64,000 nt of DNA, from contig CAVUVM010000011.1 of the NCBI GenBank assembly GCA_963744935.1, positions 231,244 to 295,243 of the forward strand, in the 5' to 3' direction. Positions within the stretch are counted from its first letter, which is position 1, and every line of letters begins with the position of its first letter. The stretch comes from Bog-473 sp963744935 (GTDB lineage Bacteria > Actinomycetota > Acidimicrobiia > Acidimicrobiales > RAAP-2). The position numbers and the translations under genes were made by a program. Of this stretch, positions 8,532-15,910 are shown in pieces. Under the pieces are notes generated by a model. That model ran no database searches. It was not told where the DNA came from and was given only the letters and a program-made list of their open reading frames with translations.

Positions 8532-9497
8532 ATGCGCACTCGTCTCACAGAGCTGCTCGGAATCGAGCACCCGGTCATGCTGGCCGGGATGGGCGGCGTC
8601 TCGTATGCCGCCCTGGCCTCTGCCGTCTCCGCGGCGGGTGGCTTCGGCTGTCTCGGCGCGTCCACCATGGGCAACGAGAAGATGGTGGAGGAGATGGCGG
8701 CCGTGCGCGCCGCCACCGACAAGCCGTTCGGTGTCGACCTCCTCACGGCTATGCCAGGGGGCATGGCCGAGCAGGTCATGATGGTCATCGAAGGCGGTGC
8801 CACCGCATTCGTCGCCGGGCTCGGCGTGCCGACAGAGGTGATCGAACTGTGCCACCGCCACGACGTCGTCGTCGTCTCCATGTGCGGCAAGGTCGAACAC
8901 ACGGTGCGCGCCGTCGAGGCCGGGTGCGACCTCGTCGTGGCCCAGGGCACTGAGGCCGGCGGCCATACCGGACAGGTCGCCACATTCCCGCTCGTCCCCC
9001 AGGTCGTCGACGCCGTGGGCGACCGGGTGCCGGTCGCCGCGGCCGGTGGCATCTTCGACGGCCGCGGGCTCGCGGCCGCGCTCTCGCTCGGGGCGGACGG
9101 CATCTGGGTCGGGACGCGCTTCATCGCGACGCCCGAGGCGCGCGGCGTCCTCGGCTACAAGGACACGCTGCTCGCCAGCCGAGAGGATCAGACGACGGTC
9201 AGCCGCGCCTACTCGGGCAAGACCATGCGTGTCGTGCGCAACGCATACACCGACTACTACGACGCCCACCCGGACGAGCTCAAGAAGTTCCCCGAACAGC
9301 TGGCCGTCTCCTACGGCAACGGTGCCATGCACCTCGGGGGCGACTCCTTCGCCGACGGCGTCGACGTGGACAAGGAGTGCTACCCGGCTGGCCAGGGTGT
9401 GGGGGCAATTGCCGAGCTTGTGCCGGCGGCCGAGCTCGTGCGGCGCTTCGTGGACGAAGCGGAGTCGGTGCTCGACCGGCTCTCCACCCTGCGCTGA
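8532..9497 (+). CDS. Nitronate monooxygenase (2-nitropropane dioxygenase / FabK-like FMN TIM barrel)
   Basis: A 321-residue soluble flavoenzyme. IEHPVMLAGMGGVSYAALASAVSAAGGFGCLG is the first barrel strand and FMN-binding region. QGTEAGGHTG near residue 138 is the phosphate-binding signature. PVAAAGGIFDGRGLAAALSLGADGIWVGTRFIATPEA completes the FMN phosphate site. Family members oxidise alkyl nitronates such as propionate-3-nitronate with O2; some relatives are enoyl-ACP reductases, which cannot be excluded. The ATG at 8532 is chosen because a GAAAGG site precedes it and the family N-terminus starts there; the frame stays open upstream but has no family similarity. It converges on msrA with 19 bases between stops. 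Confidence 0.85.
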   Translation: MRTRLTELLGIEHPVMLAGMGGVSYAALASAVSAAGGFGCLGASTMGNEKMVEEMAAVRAATDKPFGVDLLTAMPGGMAEQVMMVIEGGATAFVAGLGVPTEVIELCHRHDVVVVSMCGKVEHTVRAVEAGCDLVVAQGTEAGGHTGQVATFPLVPQVVDAVGDRVPVAAAGGIFDGRGLAAALSLGADGIWVGTRFIATPEARGVLGYKDTLLASREDQTTVSRAYSGKTMRVVRNAYTDYYDAHPDELKKFPEQLAVSYGNGAMHLGGDSFADGVDVDKECYPAGQGVGAIAELVPAAELVRRFVDEAESVLDRLSTLR

Positions 9498-9516
9498 GCG
9501 CTGATCACCGGCACCG

Positions 9517-10173
9517 TCATCCGGCTCCGCTCAGGCCGATCGGGCACGACACACCCGTGTCGCCGAGGCCGCAGTACCCGCCGGGGTTGGCCTCGAGGTA
9601 TTGCTGGTGGTAGGGCTCGGCGAAGTAGAAGGGCCCGGCAGGCGCGATCTCCGTCGTGACGTCGCCATAACCGGCGTCGTGCAGTGAGTCCTCGAAGCGC
9701 TCGGCGACCTTGCGCGCGACGTCGGCCTGCTCGGGGGTCGTGGTGTAGATGGCGGAGCGGTACTGCGTACCGACGTCGTTACCTTGGCGCATGCCCTGCG
9801 TCGGGTCGTGCCCCTCGAAGAAGACGCCGAGCAGCTCTTTGTAACTGATGACGGCCGGATCGAAGACGACGAGCACCACCTCGGCGTGTCCGGTCCTCCC
9901 GCTGCAGACCTCGCGGTACGTCGGGTTGGGCGTGAACCCGCCCGCGTAGCCGACTGCGGTCGTGTACACACCAGGGAGGGACCAGAACTTCCGCTCTGCG
10001 CCCCAGAAGCAGCCCATGGCGAAGATGGCCCGTTCGGTGCTCTCGGGGAACGGCGGGGTGATCCTCGTCCCGAGCACCCGGTGCGCTGCATCGATGGCCA
10101 TCGCCTCGGCCCGGCCGGGCAGCGCACGCTCGGTGGCCACCATCTGCGTCTTGTGGGAGCTGAACAGTCCCAT
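9517..10173 (-). CDS. msrA: Peptide-methionine (S)-S-oxide reductase
   Basis: A 218-residue cytoplasmic repair enzyme that reduces methionine-S-sulfoxide in proteins. The catalytic motif AMGCFWGAE puts the nucleophilic Cys at residue 55. GYAGGFTPNPTYREVCSGRTGHAEVV and FFEGHDPTQGMRQGNDVGTQYRSAIY are family hallmarks. The C-terminus GGYCGLGDTGVSCPIG carries two candidate resolving cysteines, as in MsrA types recycled by thioredoxin. The start MGLFSSHKTQ at 10173 is preferred because an AGAGAGGG site lies just upstream; an in-frame start at 10191 would place that site inside the gene. The leader upstream is CA-rich. The gene is divergent from the ferredoxin gene and may share its oxidative-stress context. 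Confidence 0.95.
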   Translation of the reverse strand: MGLFSSHKTQMVATERALPGRAEAMAIDAAHRVLGTRITPPFPESTERAIFAMGCFWGAERKFWSLPGVYTTAVGYAGGFTPNPTYREVCSGRTGHAEVVLVVFDPAVISYKELLGVFFEGHDPTQGMRQGNDVGTQYRSAIYTTTPEQADVARKVAERFEDSLHDAGYGDVTTEIAPAGPFYFAEPYHQQYLEANPGGYCGLGDTGVSCPIGLSGAG

Positions 10174-10283
10174 CTCGCCCTCTCTTTCCATGTGTTTCCC
10201 TTGCCGTGTGTGCCGGCTTTGGTGCTCTCAACAGGTGTAACGCCCTGGCGGCCGGATTGTTCCGTCACATTCAGTACGCTTGT

Positions 10284-10293
10284 GATATATCAT
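10284..10293. promoter_or_regulatory. AT-rich perfect palindrome TGATATATCA, candidate operator
   Basis: This ten-base perfect inverted repeat sits in a short AT-rich island (about 10270-10310) inside very GC-rich DNA, 41 bases before the ferredoxin start and between it and msrA. A regulator dimer could bind such a site. The PadR gene downstream on the same strand is the natural candidate for autoregulation, but this is inference: no binding data and no second copy were found by eye in the window. Confidence 0.4.
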
Positions 10294-10334
10294 TAGCTAT
10301 CTATCTGGCAACCGAGAGGACGAGAGGAGGACAG

Positions 10335-10745
10335 GTGTCTGAGACCACGCCCCTCACCCCGGCGGACAGTGCGCCCTTCGGCGACGAGCCGGTCCCCGCG
10401 GCTGCGGCCCGTCGGACCAACCCGGCCAAGGTCCGGACGGCGCGGACCAACCCGGAGCGTCCTGGCGAGAAGTGCCGAGCCGAGCCCGGTCGCTTCGTCC
10501 CCGTCATCGACCTCACGCGCTGCGAAGGCAAGCGGGACTGCACCGAGGTCTGCCCCTATGACGTCTTCGAGGTCACGCGGATGGCCGATGCCGACTTCGC
10601 CTCGTTGGGTGTCGTCGGGAAGCTTCGCAGCCTCGCCCACAAGCGTCAGACCGCCTACGCCGTTCGGGCTCAGGACTGCCATGCCTGCGGGCTCTGCGTC
10701 GTGGCCTGCCCCGAGGGGGCGATCACGCTCCAGCCAGTGAGCTGA
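10335..10745 (+). CDS. Ferredoxin with two Fe-S cluster motifs
   Basis: A 136-residue small electron-transfer protein. The first ~50 residues are Ala/Pro/Arg-rich and not part of the fold. Cluster motif 1 is Cys63-x5-Cys69-x3-Cys73-Pro. Motif 2 is Cys115-x2-Cys118-x2-Cys121-x3-Cys125-Pro. Seven motif cysteines, rather than eight, resemble 7Fe ferredoxins with one [3Fe-4S] and one [4Fe-4S] cluster, but the first spacing (x5 instead of x7) and the ~40-residue insertion between motifs are unusual. An extra Cys47 could be a ligand. The GTG start at 10335 follows a strong GGAGG at 10326-10330. Redox partners are unknown; the downstream neighbours are a PadR regulator and an ABC exporter on the same strand. 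Confidence 0.85.
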   Translation: MSETTPLTPADSAPFGDEPVPAAAARRTNPAKVRTARTNPERPGEKCRAEPGRFVPVIDLTRCEGKRDCTEVCPYDVFEVTRMADADFASLGVVGKLRSLAHKRQTAYAVRAQDCHACGLCVVACPEGAITLQPVS

Positions 10746-10760
10746 GGAACAGAACGTTTC

Positions 10761-10828
10761 GACAAGACAACGGCATCGACAAGACAACGGCATCGACAAG
10801 ACAACGGCATCGACAAGACAACGGCATC
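10761..10828 (+). repeat. Four perfect tandem copies of a 17-bp unit
   Basis: The unit GACAAGACAACGGCATC is repeated head to tail four times (10761-10777, 10778-10794, 10795-10811, 10812-10828). A degenerate fifth copy starts at 10829 and breaks down into a CA-rich leader. It occupies the 129-base gap between the ferredoxin stop and padR. The 17-base period is not a multiple of three and there is no open coding sense, so it is not a protein repeat. It could be a set of operators, an RNA leader element or simply a slippage array. Confidence 0.9.
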
Positions 10829-10874
10829 GACAAAACGACACTGAGAAACACAGATACCAAGGAAGGAAACCCAC

Positions 10875-11501
10875 ATGGGACGAGAACACACACGACACGA
10901 TCACGATCACGACCGCGAACACGGCCATCACCACGATCACGATGAGGTGCGCGAGGACTTTCACGAGCACGGTCATGGCCATCTGCACGACCACCTCCAC
11001 GACCACTTCGGCGGGCGCATGCGCGGGCCGCGAGCCCGTTGGGGCGGACGCGGCGGCTGGGGCGGCGGGCGGCGGATGCGCCGCGGCGACGTCCGCACCG
11101 CGATGCTCGTCGCGCTGCGAGAGGAGCCGGGCAACGGATACGAGGTCATCCGGCGGCTCGAAGAGATGAGTGGTGGCCTGTGGCGGCCGAGCCCGGGCTC
11201 GGTCTACCCGCACCTCCAGATGCTCGAGGACGAGGGCATCGTCCGCTCGTCCGAGGTCAACGGCAGCCGCACCTACAGCCTCACCGACGCCGGCCGCGCC
11301 GAGGCGGAGGGGGCCGCGCTCTCCTTCGGGACGGGCGACGAGCTCGACGACCGGGTCCGCACGCTCCGGGAGGCGGTCGGTCAGCTCATGAGCGCCGCCA
11401 AGCAGCTCGCCGCCGCCGGTGAGGGGTCACAGCTCGACCGGGGCATCGAGGTGATCCAGCGCGCCCGCAAAGAGCTGTACCAGATCCTCGGCGAGGATTG
11501 A
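10875..11501 (+). CDS. PadR family transcriptional regulator with His/Asp-rich N-terminal extension
   Basis: A 208-residue protein. Residues 1-48 are dominated by His, Asp and Glu (HDHDHDREHGHHHDHDE and further HGH/HDH runs), followed by a Gly/Arg linker. From MRRGDVRTAMLVAL (residue ~71) it is a PadR winged helix: GNGYEVIRRLEEMSGGLWRPSPGSVYPHLQMLEDEGIV is the recognition core and SRTYSLTDAG the wing. A C-terminal helix around REAVGQLMSAAKQLA would dimerise. PadR proteins usually repress an adjacent exporter; the next genes are a DrrAB-type ABC exporter. The His-rich head could bind transition metals (inference). A good AAGGAAGG site precedes the ATG. Confidence 0.88.
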   Translation: MGREHTRHDHDHDREHGHHHDHDEVREDFHEHGHGHLHDHLHDHFGGRMRGPRARWGGRGGWGGGRRMRRGDVRTAMLVALREEPGNGYEVIRRLEEMSGGLWRPSPGSVYPHLQMLEDEGIVRSSEVNGSRTYSLTDAGRAEAEGAALSFGTGDELDDRVRTLREAVGQLMSAAKQLAAAGEGSQLDRGIEVIQRARKELYQILGED

Positions 11502-11535
11502 GGAGACATCTGCCCGGTACTGTGCGAGAAGAGCT

Positions 11536-12534
11536 ATGACCACGACGACCGCCGCCACGCCCCTCGACGGCGCCTCCCCCGCGGGCGGGGCGCCGATCAT
11601 CGAAACGGTAGGGCTCACCAAGACCTATCCGGGGACGGACTTCCGCGCCGTCGACGGGCTCAACCTGAGCGTCGGCACGGGCGAGGTCTTCGGCCTGCTC
11701 GGACCGAACGGCGCAGGCAAGACCACGACGGTCGGCGTGCTGACGACTCGCGTCATTCCGACCGACGGCAGGGCGACCGTCGGCGGCATCGACGTGATCG
11801 AGCACCCCACCCTCGTCAAGCAGCTGATCGGCGTGGTGTCTCAGCAGAACACGCTGGACCGTCAGCTCACCCCGTGGGAGAACCTCTATTTCCACGGCCG
11901 CCTCTTCGGGATGGGCGCCAAGGAGTCCAGGCAGACGGCCGACGATCTCCTCGAGCGATTCCAGCTGTCCCGATTCGCCAAGGCCTCGGTCTACGCGCTC
12001 TCCGGCGGCATGGCACAGCGCCTCATGGTGGCGCGGGCGATCTTCCACCGGCCGGCTGTCCTGTTCTTGGACGAGCCCACCGCCGGCCTCGACCCCCAAG
12101 GGCGGCTGGCGCTGTGGGAGTTGCTCGAAGGCCTCAACGCCGAGGGCCAGACCATCATGCTCACCACCCACTACATGGAAGAGGCGGACAAATTGTGTGA
12201 CCGGGTGGCGATCATGGACCACGGCAAAGTCCTCGCCCTCGACACGCCAGCCGAGCTGAAGCGAAGCGTCGGCGCCGACACGATCGTGACGGTCAAGGCC
12301 GCGGGTGCTCTCGACCAGCTCGCCGCGGCGTTCGAGGGACGCCTCGAGGGTCTGACACGTACTCGCACCATCGGCGACGGCGTGGAATTACAGGTCCGCG
12401 GCTCCGAACGCCTGGTGCCGCGCGTGGTGGAGGCCGCCGAGTCGGCCGGCATCTCGTTGGCGGACCTCTCGGTCGCCGAGCCGACACTCGAGACCGTCTT
12501 CATCGGACTGACGGGGAAGGAGCTGCGCGACTGA
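11536..12534 (+). CDS. ABC transporter ATP-binding protein (DrrA-like)
   Basis: A 332-residue ABC ATPase. Walker A LLGPNGAGKTTT lies near residues 54-65, the Q-loop region in VVSQQNTLD, the signature ALSGGMAQRLMVARAI near 153-168, Walker B VLFLDEPTAGLDPQ near 175-188 and the switch His in LTTHYMEEADKLC. The C-terminal ~90 residues match the DUF4162-type tail of daunorubicin-resistance ATPases. With the next gene it would make an exporter powered by ATP at the inner membrane. It follows padR by 34 bases, and its stop overlaps the permease start (ATGA), so translation is probably coupled. Confidence 0.93.
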   Translation: MTTTTAATPLDGASPAGGAPIIETVGLTKTYPGTDFRAVDGLNLSVGTGEVFGLLGPNGAGKTTTVGVLTTRVIPTDGRATVGGIDVIEHPTLVKQLIGVVSQQNTLDRQLTPWENLYFHGRLFGMGAKESRQTADDLLERFQLSRFAKASVYALSGGMAQRLMVARAIFHRPAVLFLDEPTAGLDPQGRLALWELLEGLNAEGQTIMLTTHYMEEADKLCDRVAIMDHGKVLALDTPAELKRSVGADTIVTVKAAGALDQLAAAFEGRLEGLTRTRTIGDGVELQVRGSERLVPRVVEAAESAGISLADLSVAEPTLETVFIGLTGKELRD

Positions 12535-13445
12535 TGGCCACCATGACTTCGCGTCCCGCGCCGGCGACGACGTTCGGCTCGCCGGGCTCGCGCCGGGTCG
12601 AGTTGCAACCGACACGCTCGGCCACGGTTGCCAGCTGGACCTCGCTCGGCGCGCTGATCCTGCGCGACTTGGTCGTCCTGTGGAAGCACAAGGTCGAGTT
12701 CGTCATCCGCACGCTGGTGCAGCCCTTCCTCTTGTGCTTCGTCTTCCTCTACGTGTTCCCCAAGATCGGACAGGGCATCGGCGGCGCCAGTGGGGTCCCG
12801 GGCGCAGAGTCGGCCTTCGCTACCGTCCTGGTGCCCGGCGTCGTCGGACTGTCCATCATGTTCCAGGGCATCCAGGCCGTCGCCATGCAGCTGGCGCAGG
12901 AATTCGGCTTCACCCGTGAGATTGAGGACCGTGTCCAGGCGCCCTGCCCGATCTGGCTCGTCGCCATGTCCAAAGTCATCTCGGGCGCCGGCCAGGGCCT
13001 GATCTCGGCGGCGATCGTCCTCCCCATCGCGTCGGTCGTGCACGCAGAAGGAGTGGAGGCGCACATCAGCCTCCATTGGCTGCTCATTGTGACGCTCGTC
13101 CCGCTCTCGTGCGTGTGCATGGCATCGCTCGGGCTCTTGCTCGGGACGTCGTTCGAGCCGCGCAATCTCGGGCTCATGTTCGGGTTCATCGTGCTGCCCA
13201 TCACGTTTCTCGGCGGCACCTACTACCAGTGGACCCGTCTCGCGCCGGTCAAGGTTGGCCCGGTCCACTGGCTGCAGATCGTGGTGCTGATCAACCCGCT
13301 CATCTACATCAACGACGGCATGCGCGCCGCGTTCACCGATGCTGCCCATTTGCACCTCTACATCATCTATCCGGCCATTACGGCCTTCGCGATCGTGTTC
13401 TTGGCACTCGGCCTGCGCAATTTCCGGCACAAGGTGCTGGCCTAA
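12534..13445 (+). CDS. ABC-2 type permease (DrrB-like)
   Basis: A 303-residue membrane protein starting at an ATG that overlaps the ATPase stop. After a ~40-residue cytoplasmic head, six hydrophobic segments fit the ABC-2 permease fold; FVFLYVFPKIGQGIGG and the EIEDRVQAPCPIWLVAMSKVI stretch are typical of the DrrB/NodJ group. It would form the membrane channel for the adjacent ATPase and export a lipophilic substrate, possibly a drug or lipid; the substrate is unknown. It is the last gene of the padR-ABC unit, followed by a hairpin at 13462-13478. Confidence 0.92.
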   Translation: MATMTSRPAPATTFGSPGSRRVELQPTRSATVASWTSLGALILRDLVVLWKHKVEFVIRTLVQPFLLCFVFLYVFPKIGQGIGGASGVPGAESAFATVLVPGVVGLSIMFQGIQAVAMQLAQEFGFTREIEDRVQAPCPIWLVAMSKVISGAGQGLISAAIVLPIASVVHAEGVEAHISLHWLLIVTLVPLSCVCMASLGLLLGTSFEPRNLGLMFGFIVLPITFLGGTYYQWTRLAPVKVGPVHWLQIVVLINPLIYINDGMRAAFTDAAHLHLYIIYPAITAFAIVFLALGLRNFRHKVLA

Positions 13446-13461
13446 GTCAGGCACGGCCGGG

Positions 13462-13478
13462 GCCGCCGCCACGGCGGC
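13462..13478 (+). terminator. Hairpin downstream of the ABC exporter operon
   Basis: GCCGCC and GGCGGC form a perfect six-base-pair stem with a five-base loop, 17 bases after the permease stop. There is no T-tract, which is common for candidate terminators in GC-rich actinobacteria. It separates the exporter unit from egtB. Confidence 0.4.
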
Positions 13479-13623
13479 ACACCCTGTCACCTGGGATTCT
13501 GAGAAACCGTTGATTTATGTGACAAACGCGCCTGAGCCGAAGCTCTTGTGGGTAGGGTGATCCGCAATCGTTGTAGCCAACGCTTGCGACCTCTCCGGGC
13601 GGGGTGGCGAAGGGACGGATCCC

Positions 13624-14898
13624 ATGAAGATGAGCGGTCGCGCAGGGCCGTCCGACCTCCCGCAGGCCTACCGCACCGTCCGCGCCACGACCGAACGTTT
13701 GTCCTCGGTGCTGAGTGCCGAGGACCAGACGGTGCAGACGATGCCCGACGTGAGTCCCACCAAGTGGCACCGGGCTCACGTGACATGGTTCTTCGAGACG
13801 TTCGTCCTCGGCGAGTACGCGCGTGACTATCGCCCGTACGACGAGGCATACGCCTACATCTTCAACTCCTACTACGAAGCCGTTGGTGCCCGTCACCCTC
13901 GTCCTGAGCGCGGCCTACTGTCGCGCCCGGGAATCGAAGAGATCGGTCGCTACCGCGCCGCAGTCGACGCGGCGATGGACGCCTTGCTCCGCGATCCGAG
14001 CCAGCCCGGCCTGGCCGACCTGATCACCCTCGGCCTGCACCATGAGCAGCAGCACCAAGAGCTCCTGCTCATGGACATCAAGCATGTGCTCTCGAAGAAC
14101 CCGCTTCACCCGGCGTACCTCGCCGCCGCGCCGGCCTCTGCGTCAGCTCACCCGCCGAAGGCCGGTTGGTTCGAGCACGACGGCGGACCGGTCGAGGTGG
14201 GCCACCGTGGGGTCGGGTTCGGGTTCGACAACGAGTTCCCCGTCCACACCGTGCACCTCACGCCCTTCGGCCTGGCCGACCGGCCGGTCACCTGCGGCGA
14301 GTGGCTGTCCTTCATGGAGGACGACGGCTACCGCCGGCCCGAGTTCTGGCTCTCCGATGGATGGGCTGTCGTGAACAACGAGCATTGGGATGCGCCGCTC
14401 TACTGGTCACGGGATCCCGACGACCCCGATCGCTGGCTGCACTTCACACTCGCAGGCCTGCGTCCCGTCGACCCCGACGAGCCGGTCAGTCACGTGAGCT
14501 ACTACGAGGCCGACGCCTTTGCCCACTGGACCGGCATGCGGCTGCCCACCGAATCTGAGTGGGAGACGATCGCCGCCGCCCACGCAGAGGGCGGCAACTT
14601 GTTGTGCGATCGCGTCCTCGAGATCGGTGCGCCACACCCCCAACCCGCCGTGACCACGAACGCGATGCTCGGGGACGTCTGGGAATGGACCTCGAGCGCC
14701 TACTCCCCGTACCCGGGGTTCCGGGCGGCGCCCGGTGCAGTCGGCGAGTACAACGGCAAGTTCATGGTGAGCCAGTACGTGTTGCGCGGGGGCAGCTGCG
14801 CCACACCCGACGGGCACGTGCGTCCCACGTATCGGAACTTCTTCCCGCCCGGTGCGAGGTGGGCTTTTAGCGGCGTGCGCCTCGCCCGGGACCCCTGA
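13624..14898 (+). CDS. egtB: Ergothioneine biosynthesis sulfoxide synthase EgtB
   Basis: A 424-residue non-haem iron enzyme joining hercynine to a thiol donor (gamma-glutamylcysteine or cysteine) with O2. The N-terminal DinB-like domain has WHRAH (His49/His52) and HHEQQHQE (His140 and His144), giving the three-His iron site. The C-terminal formylglycine-enzyme-like (C-type lectin) domain has NEFPVHTV, DRPVTCGEWLSFMEDDGY, MRLPTESEWE, GDVWEWTSSAY and LRGGSCATPDGHVRPTYRNFF. It starts at ATG 13624 after a 178-base gap containing an AT-richer stretch near 13500-13530. The stop is three bases before egtD, so the pair is an operon. No egtA, egtC or egtE accompanies it. Confidence 0.95.
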   Translation: MKMSGRAGPSDLPQAYRTVRATTERLSSVLSAEDQTVQTMPDVSPTKWHRAHVTWFFETFVLGEYARDYRPYDEAYAYIFNSYYEAVGARHPRPERGLLSRPGIEEIGRYRAAVDAAMDALLRDPSQPGLADLITLGLHHEQQHQELLLMDIKHVLSKNPLHPAYLAAAPASASAHPPKAGWFEHDGGPVEVGHRGVGFGFDNEFPVHTVHLTPFGLADRPVTCGEWLSFMEDDGYRRPEFWLSDGWAVVNNEHWDAPLYWSRDPDDPDRWLHFTLAGLRPVDPDEPVSHVSYYEADAFAHWTGMRLPTESEWETIAAAHAEGGNLLCDRVLEIGAPHPQPAVTTNAMLGDVWEWTSSAYSPYPGFRAAPGAVGEYNGKFMVSQYVLRGGSCATPDGHVRPTYRNFFPPGARWAFSGVRLARDP

Positions 14899-14901
14899 GC
14901 G

Positions 14902-15873
14902 ATGGCCTACACGATCGACGTCCACCTCTCCGCCGAGGAGGTGCGCAGCCAGATGCGCACCGACGCACTGAGGGGGCTCCAGGGCGCAGAGAAGTCCATC
15001 CCACCGGTCTGGTTCTACGACGAGCGGGGCAGCCGTCTGTTCGAAGAGATCACCCAGCTCCCTGAGTACTACCCCACCCGTGCCGAACGTGTCCTGCTCC
15101 AACGACACGCATCCGCCATCGCCGAGCTGTCCAAGGCAGACACCCTGGTCGAATTGGGCGCAGGGGCCTGCGACAAGACCCGAGTCCTGTTGGTCGGGCT
15201 CCAAGAGGCGGGCACGCTGGCGCGTTACGTCCCCTTCGATGTGAGCGACGAGTTCTTGCGGGCCGCGGCCGCGGCGCTGTCCGACGAGTTCGACGGCGTG
15301 GCCATCCACTTGGTGATCGGCGACTTCCACCATCACCTGGCCGAGATCCCGACGGACGGGAGGAGGCTGATCGCGTTCTTGGGAGGGACGATCGGCAACC
15401 TCGACCCCGCGCAACGGGCGCGGTTCCTCTTCGACCTCAATTGCACGATGTCGAGCGACGACTCCCTTCTGCTCGGCACCGACCTGGTCAAGGACCGCGC
15501 GCGACTGGTGGCGGCCTACGACGACGCCGCCGGAGTCACCGCCGACTTCAACCGCAACGTTCTGCGCGTCCTCAACGAGCAACTGGGTGGGGACTTCGAG
15601 CCCTCGCGCTTTCGCCACGTCGCCCGCTGGAACGAGGACGAGCAGTGGATCGAGATGCGGCTGCGCGCTGACGAGGAGACCGAGGTCATGCTCGCCGGGG
15701 CCGGCATCACCGTGCGCTTCGACGAGGGTGAGGAGCTGCTGACTGAGATCAGCGCGAAGTTCACGCCGGCACGCGTCGAAGAGGAGCTCGCCGAGGCAGG
15801 GTTCGTCGTCGAGGCGATGTGGGGTGCCGACGATGGCGAATTCCTCCTCACGCTCGCGCACCCCTACTGCTGA
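14902..15873 (+). CDS. egtD: L-histidine N-alpha-methyltransferase EgtD
   Basis: A 323-residue SAM-dependent methyltransferase that converts histidine to hercynine, the first step of ergothioneine synthesis. Family blocks are all present: IPPVWFYDERGSRLFEEITQLPEYYPTRAE, VELGAGACDKTRVLL (SAM-binding loop), YVPFDVSDEFLRAAA, FLGGTIGNLDPAQRARFL and FNRNVLRVLNEQLGGDF. The length matches the family. It lies three bases after egtB. Its product feeds EgtB directly, so the operon encodes the core of the pathway. Confidence 0.96.
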   Translation: MAYTIDVHLSAEEVRSQMRTDALRGLQGAEKSIPPVWFYDERGSRLFEEITQLPEYYPTRAERVLLQRHASAIAELSKADTLVELGAGACDKTRVLLVGLQEAGTLARYVPFDVSDEFLRAAAAALSDEFDGVAIHLVIGDFHHHLAEIPTDGRRLIAFLGGTIGNLDPAQRARFLFDLNCTMSSDDSLLLGTDLVKDRARLVAAYDDAAGVTADFNRNVLRVLNEQLGGDFEPSRFRHVARWNEDEQWIEMRLRADEETEVMLAGAGITVRFDEGEELLTEISAKFTPARVEEELAEAGFVVEAMWGADDGEFLLTLAHPYC

Positions 15874-15910
15874 CGGCGGCGGCCCAGGCCCCTCAGGCGA
15901 GGGCGCGGCC

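Noticed and set aside
10761..10828. CRISPR array
   Set aside because: The 17-bp units are directly adjacent with no spacers and there are no cas genes.
11536..13445. Antibiotic self-resistance locus (DrrAB)
   Set aside because: Similarity to DrrAB is at family level only and no biosynthetic genes are near; a general exporter is as likely.
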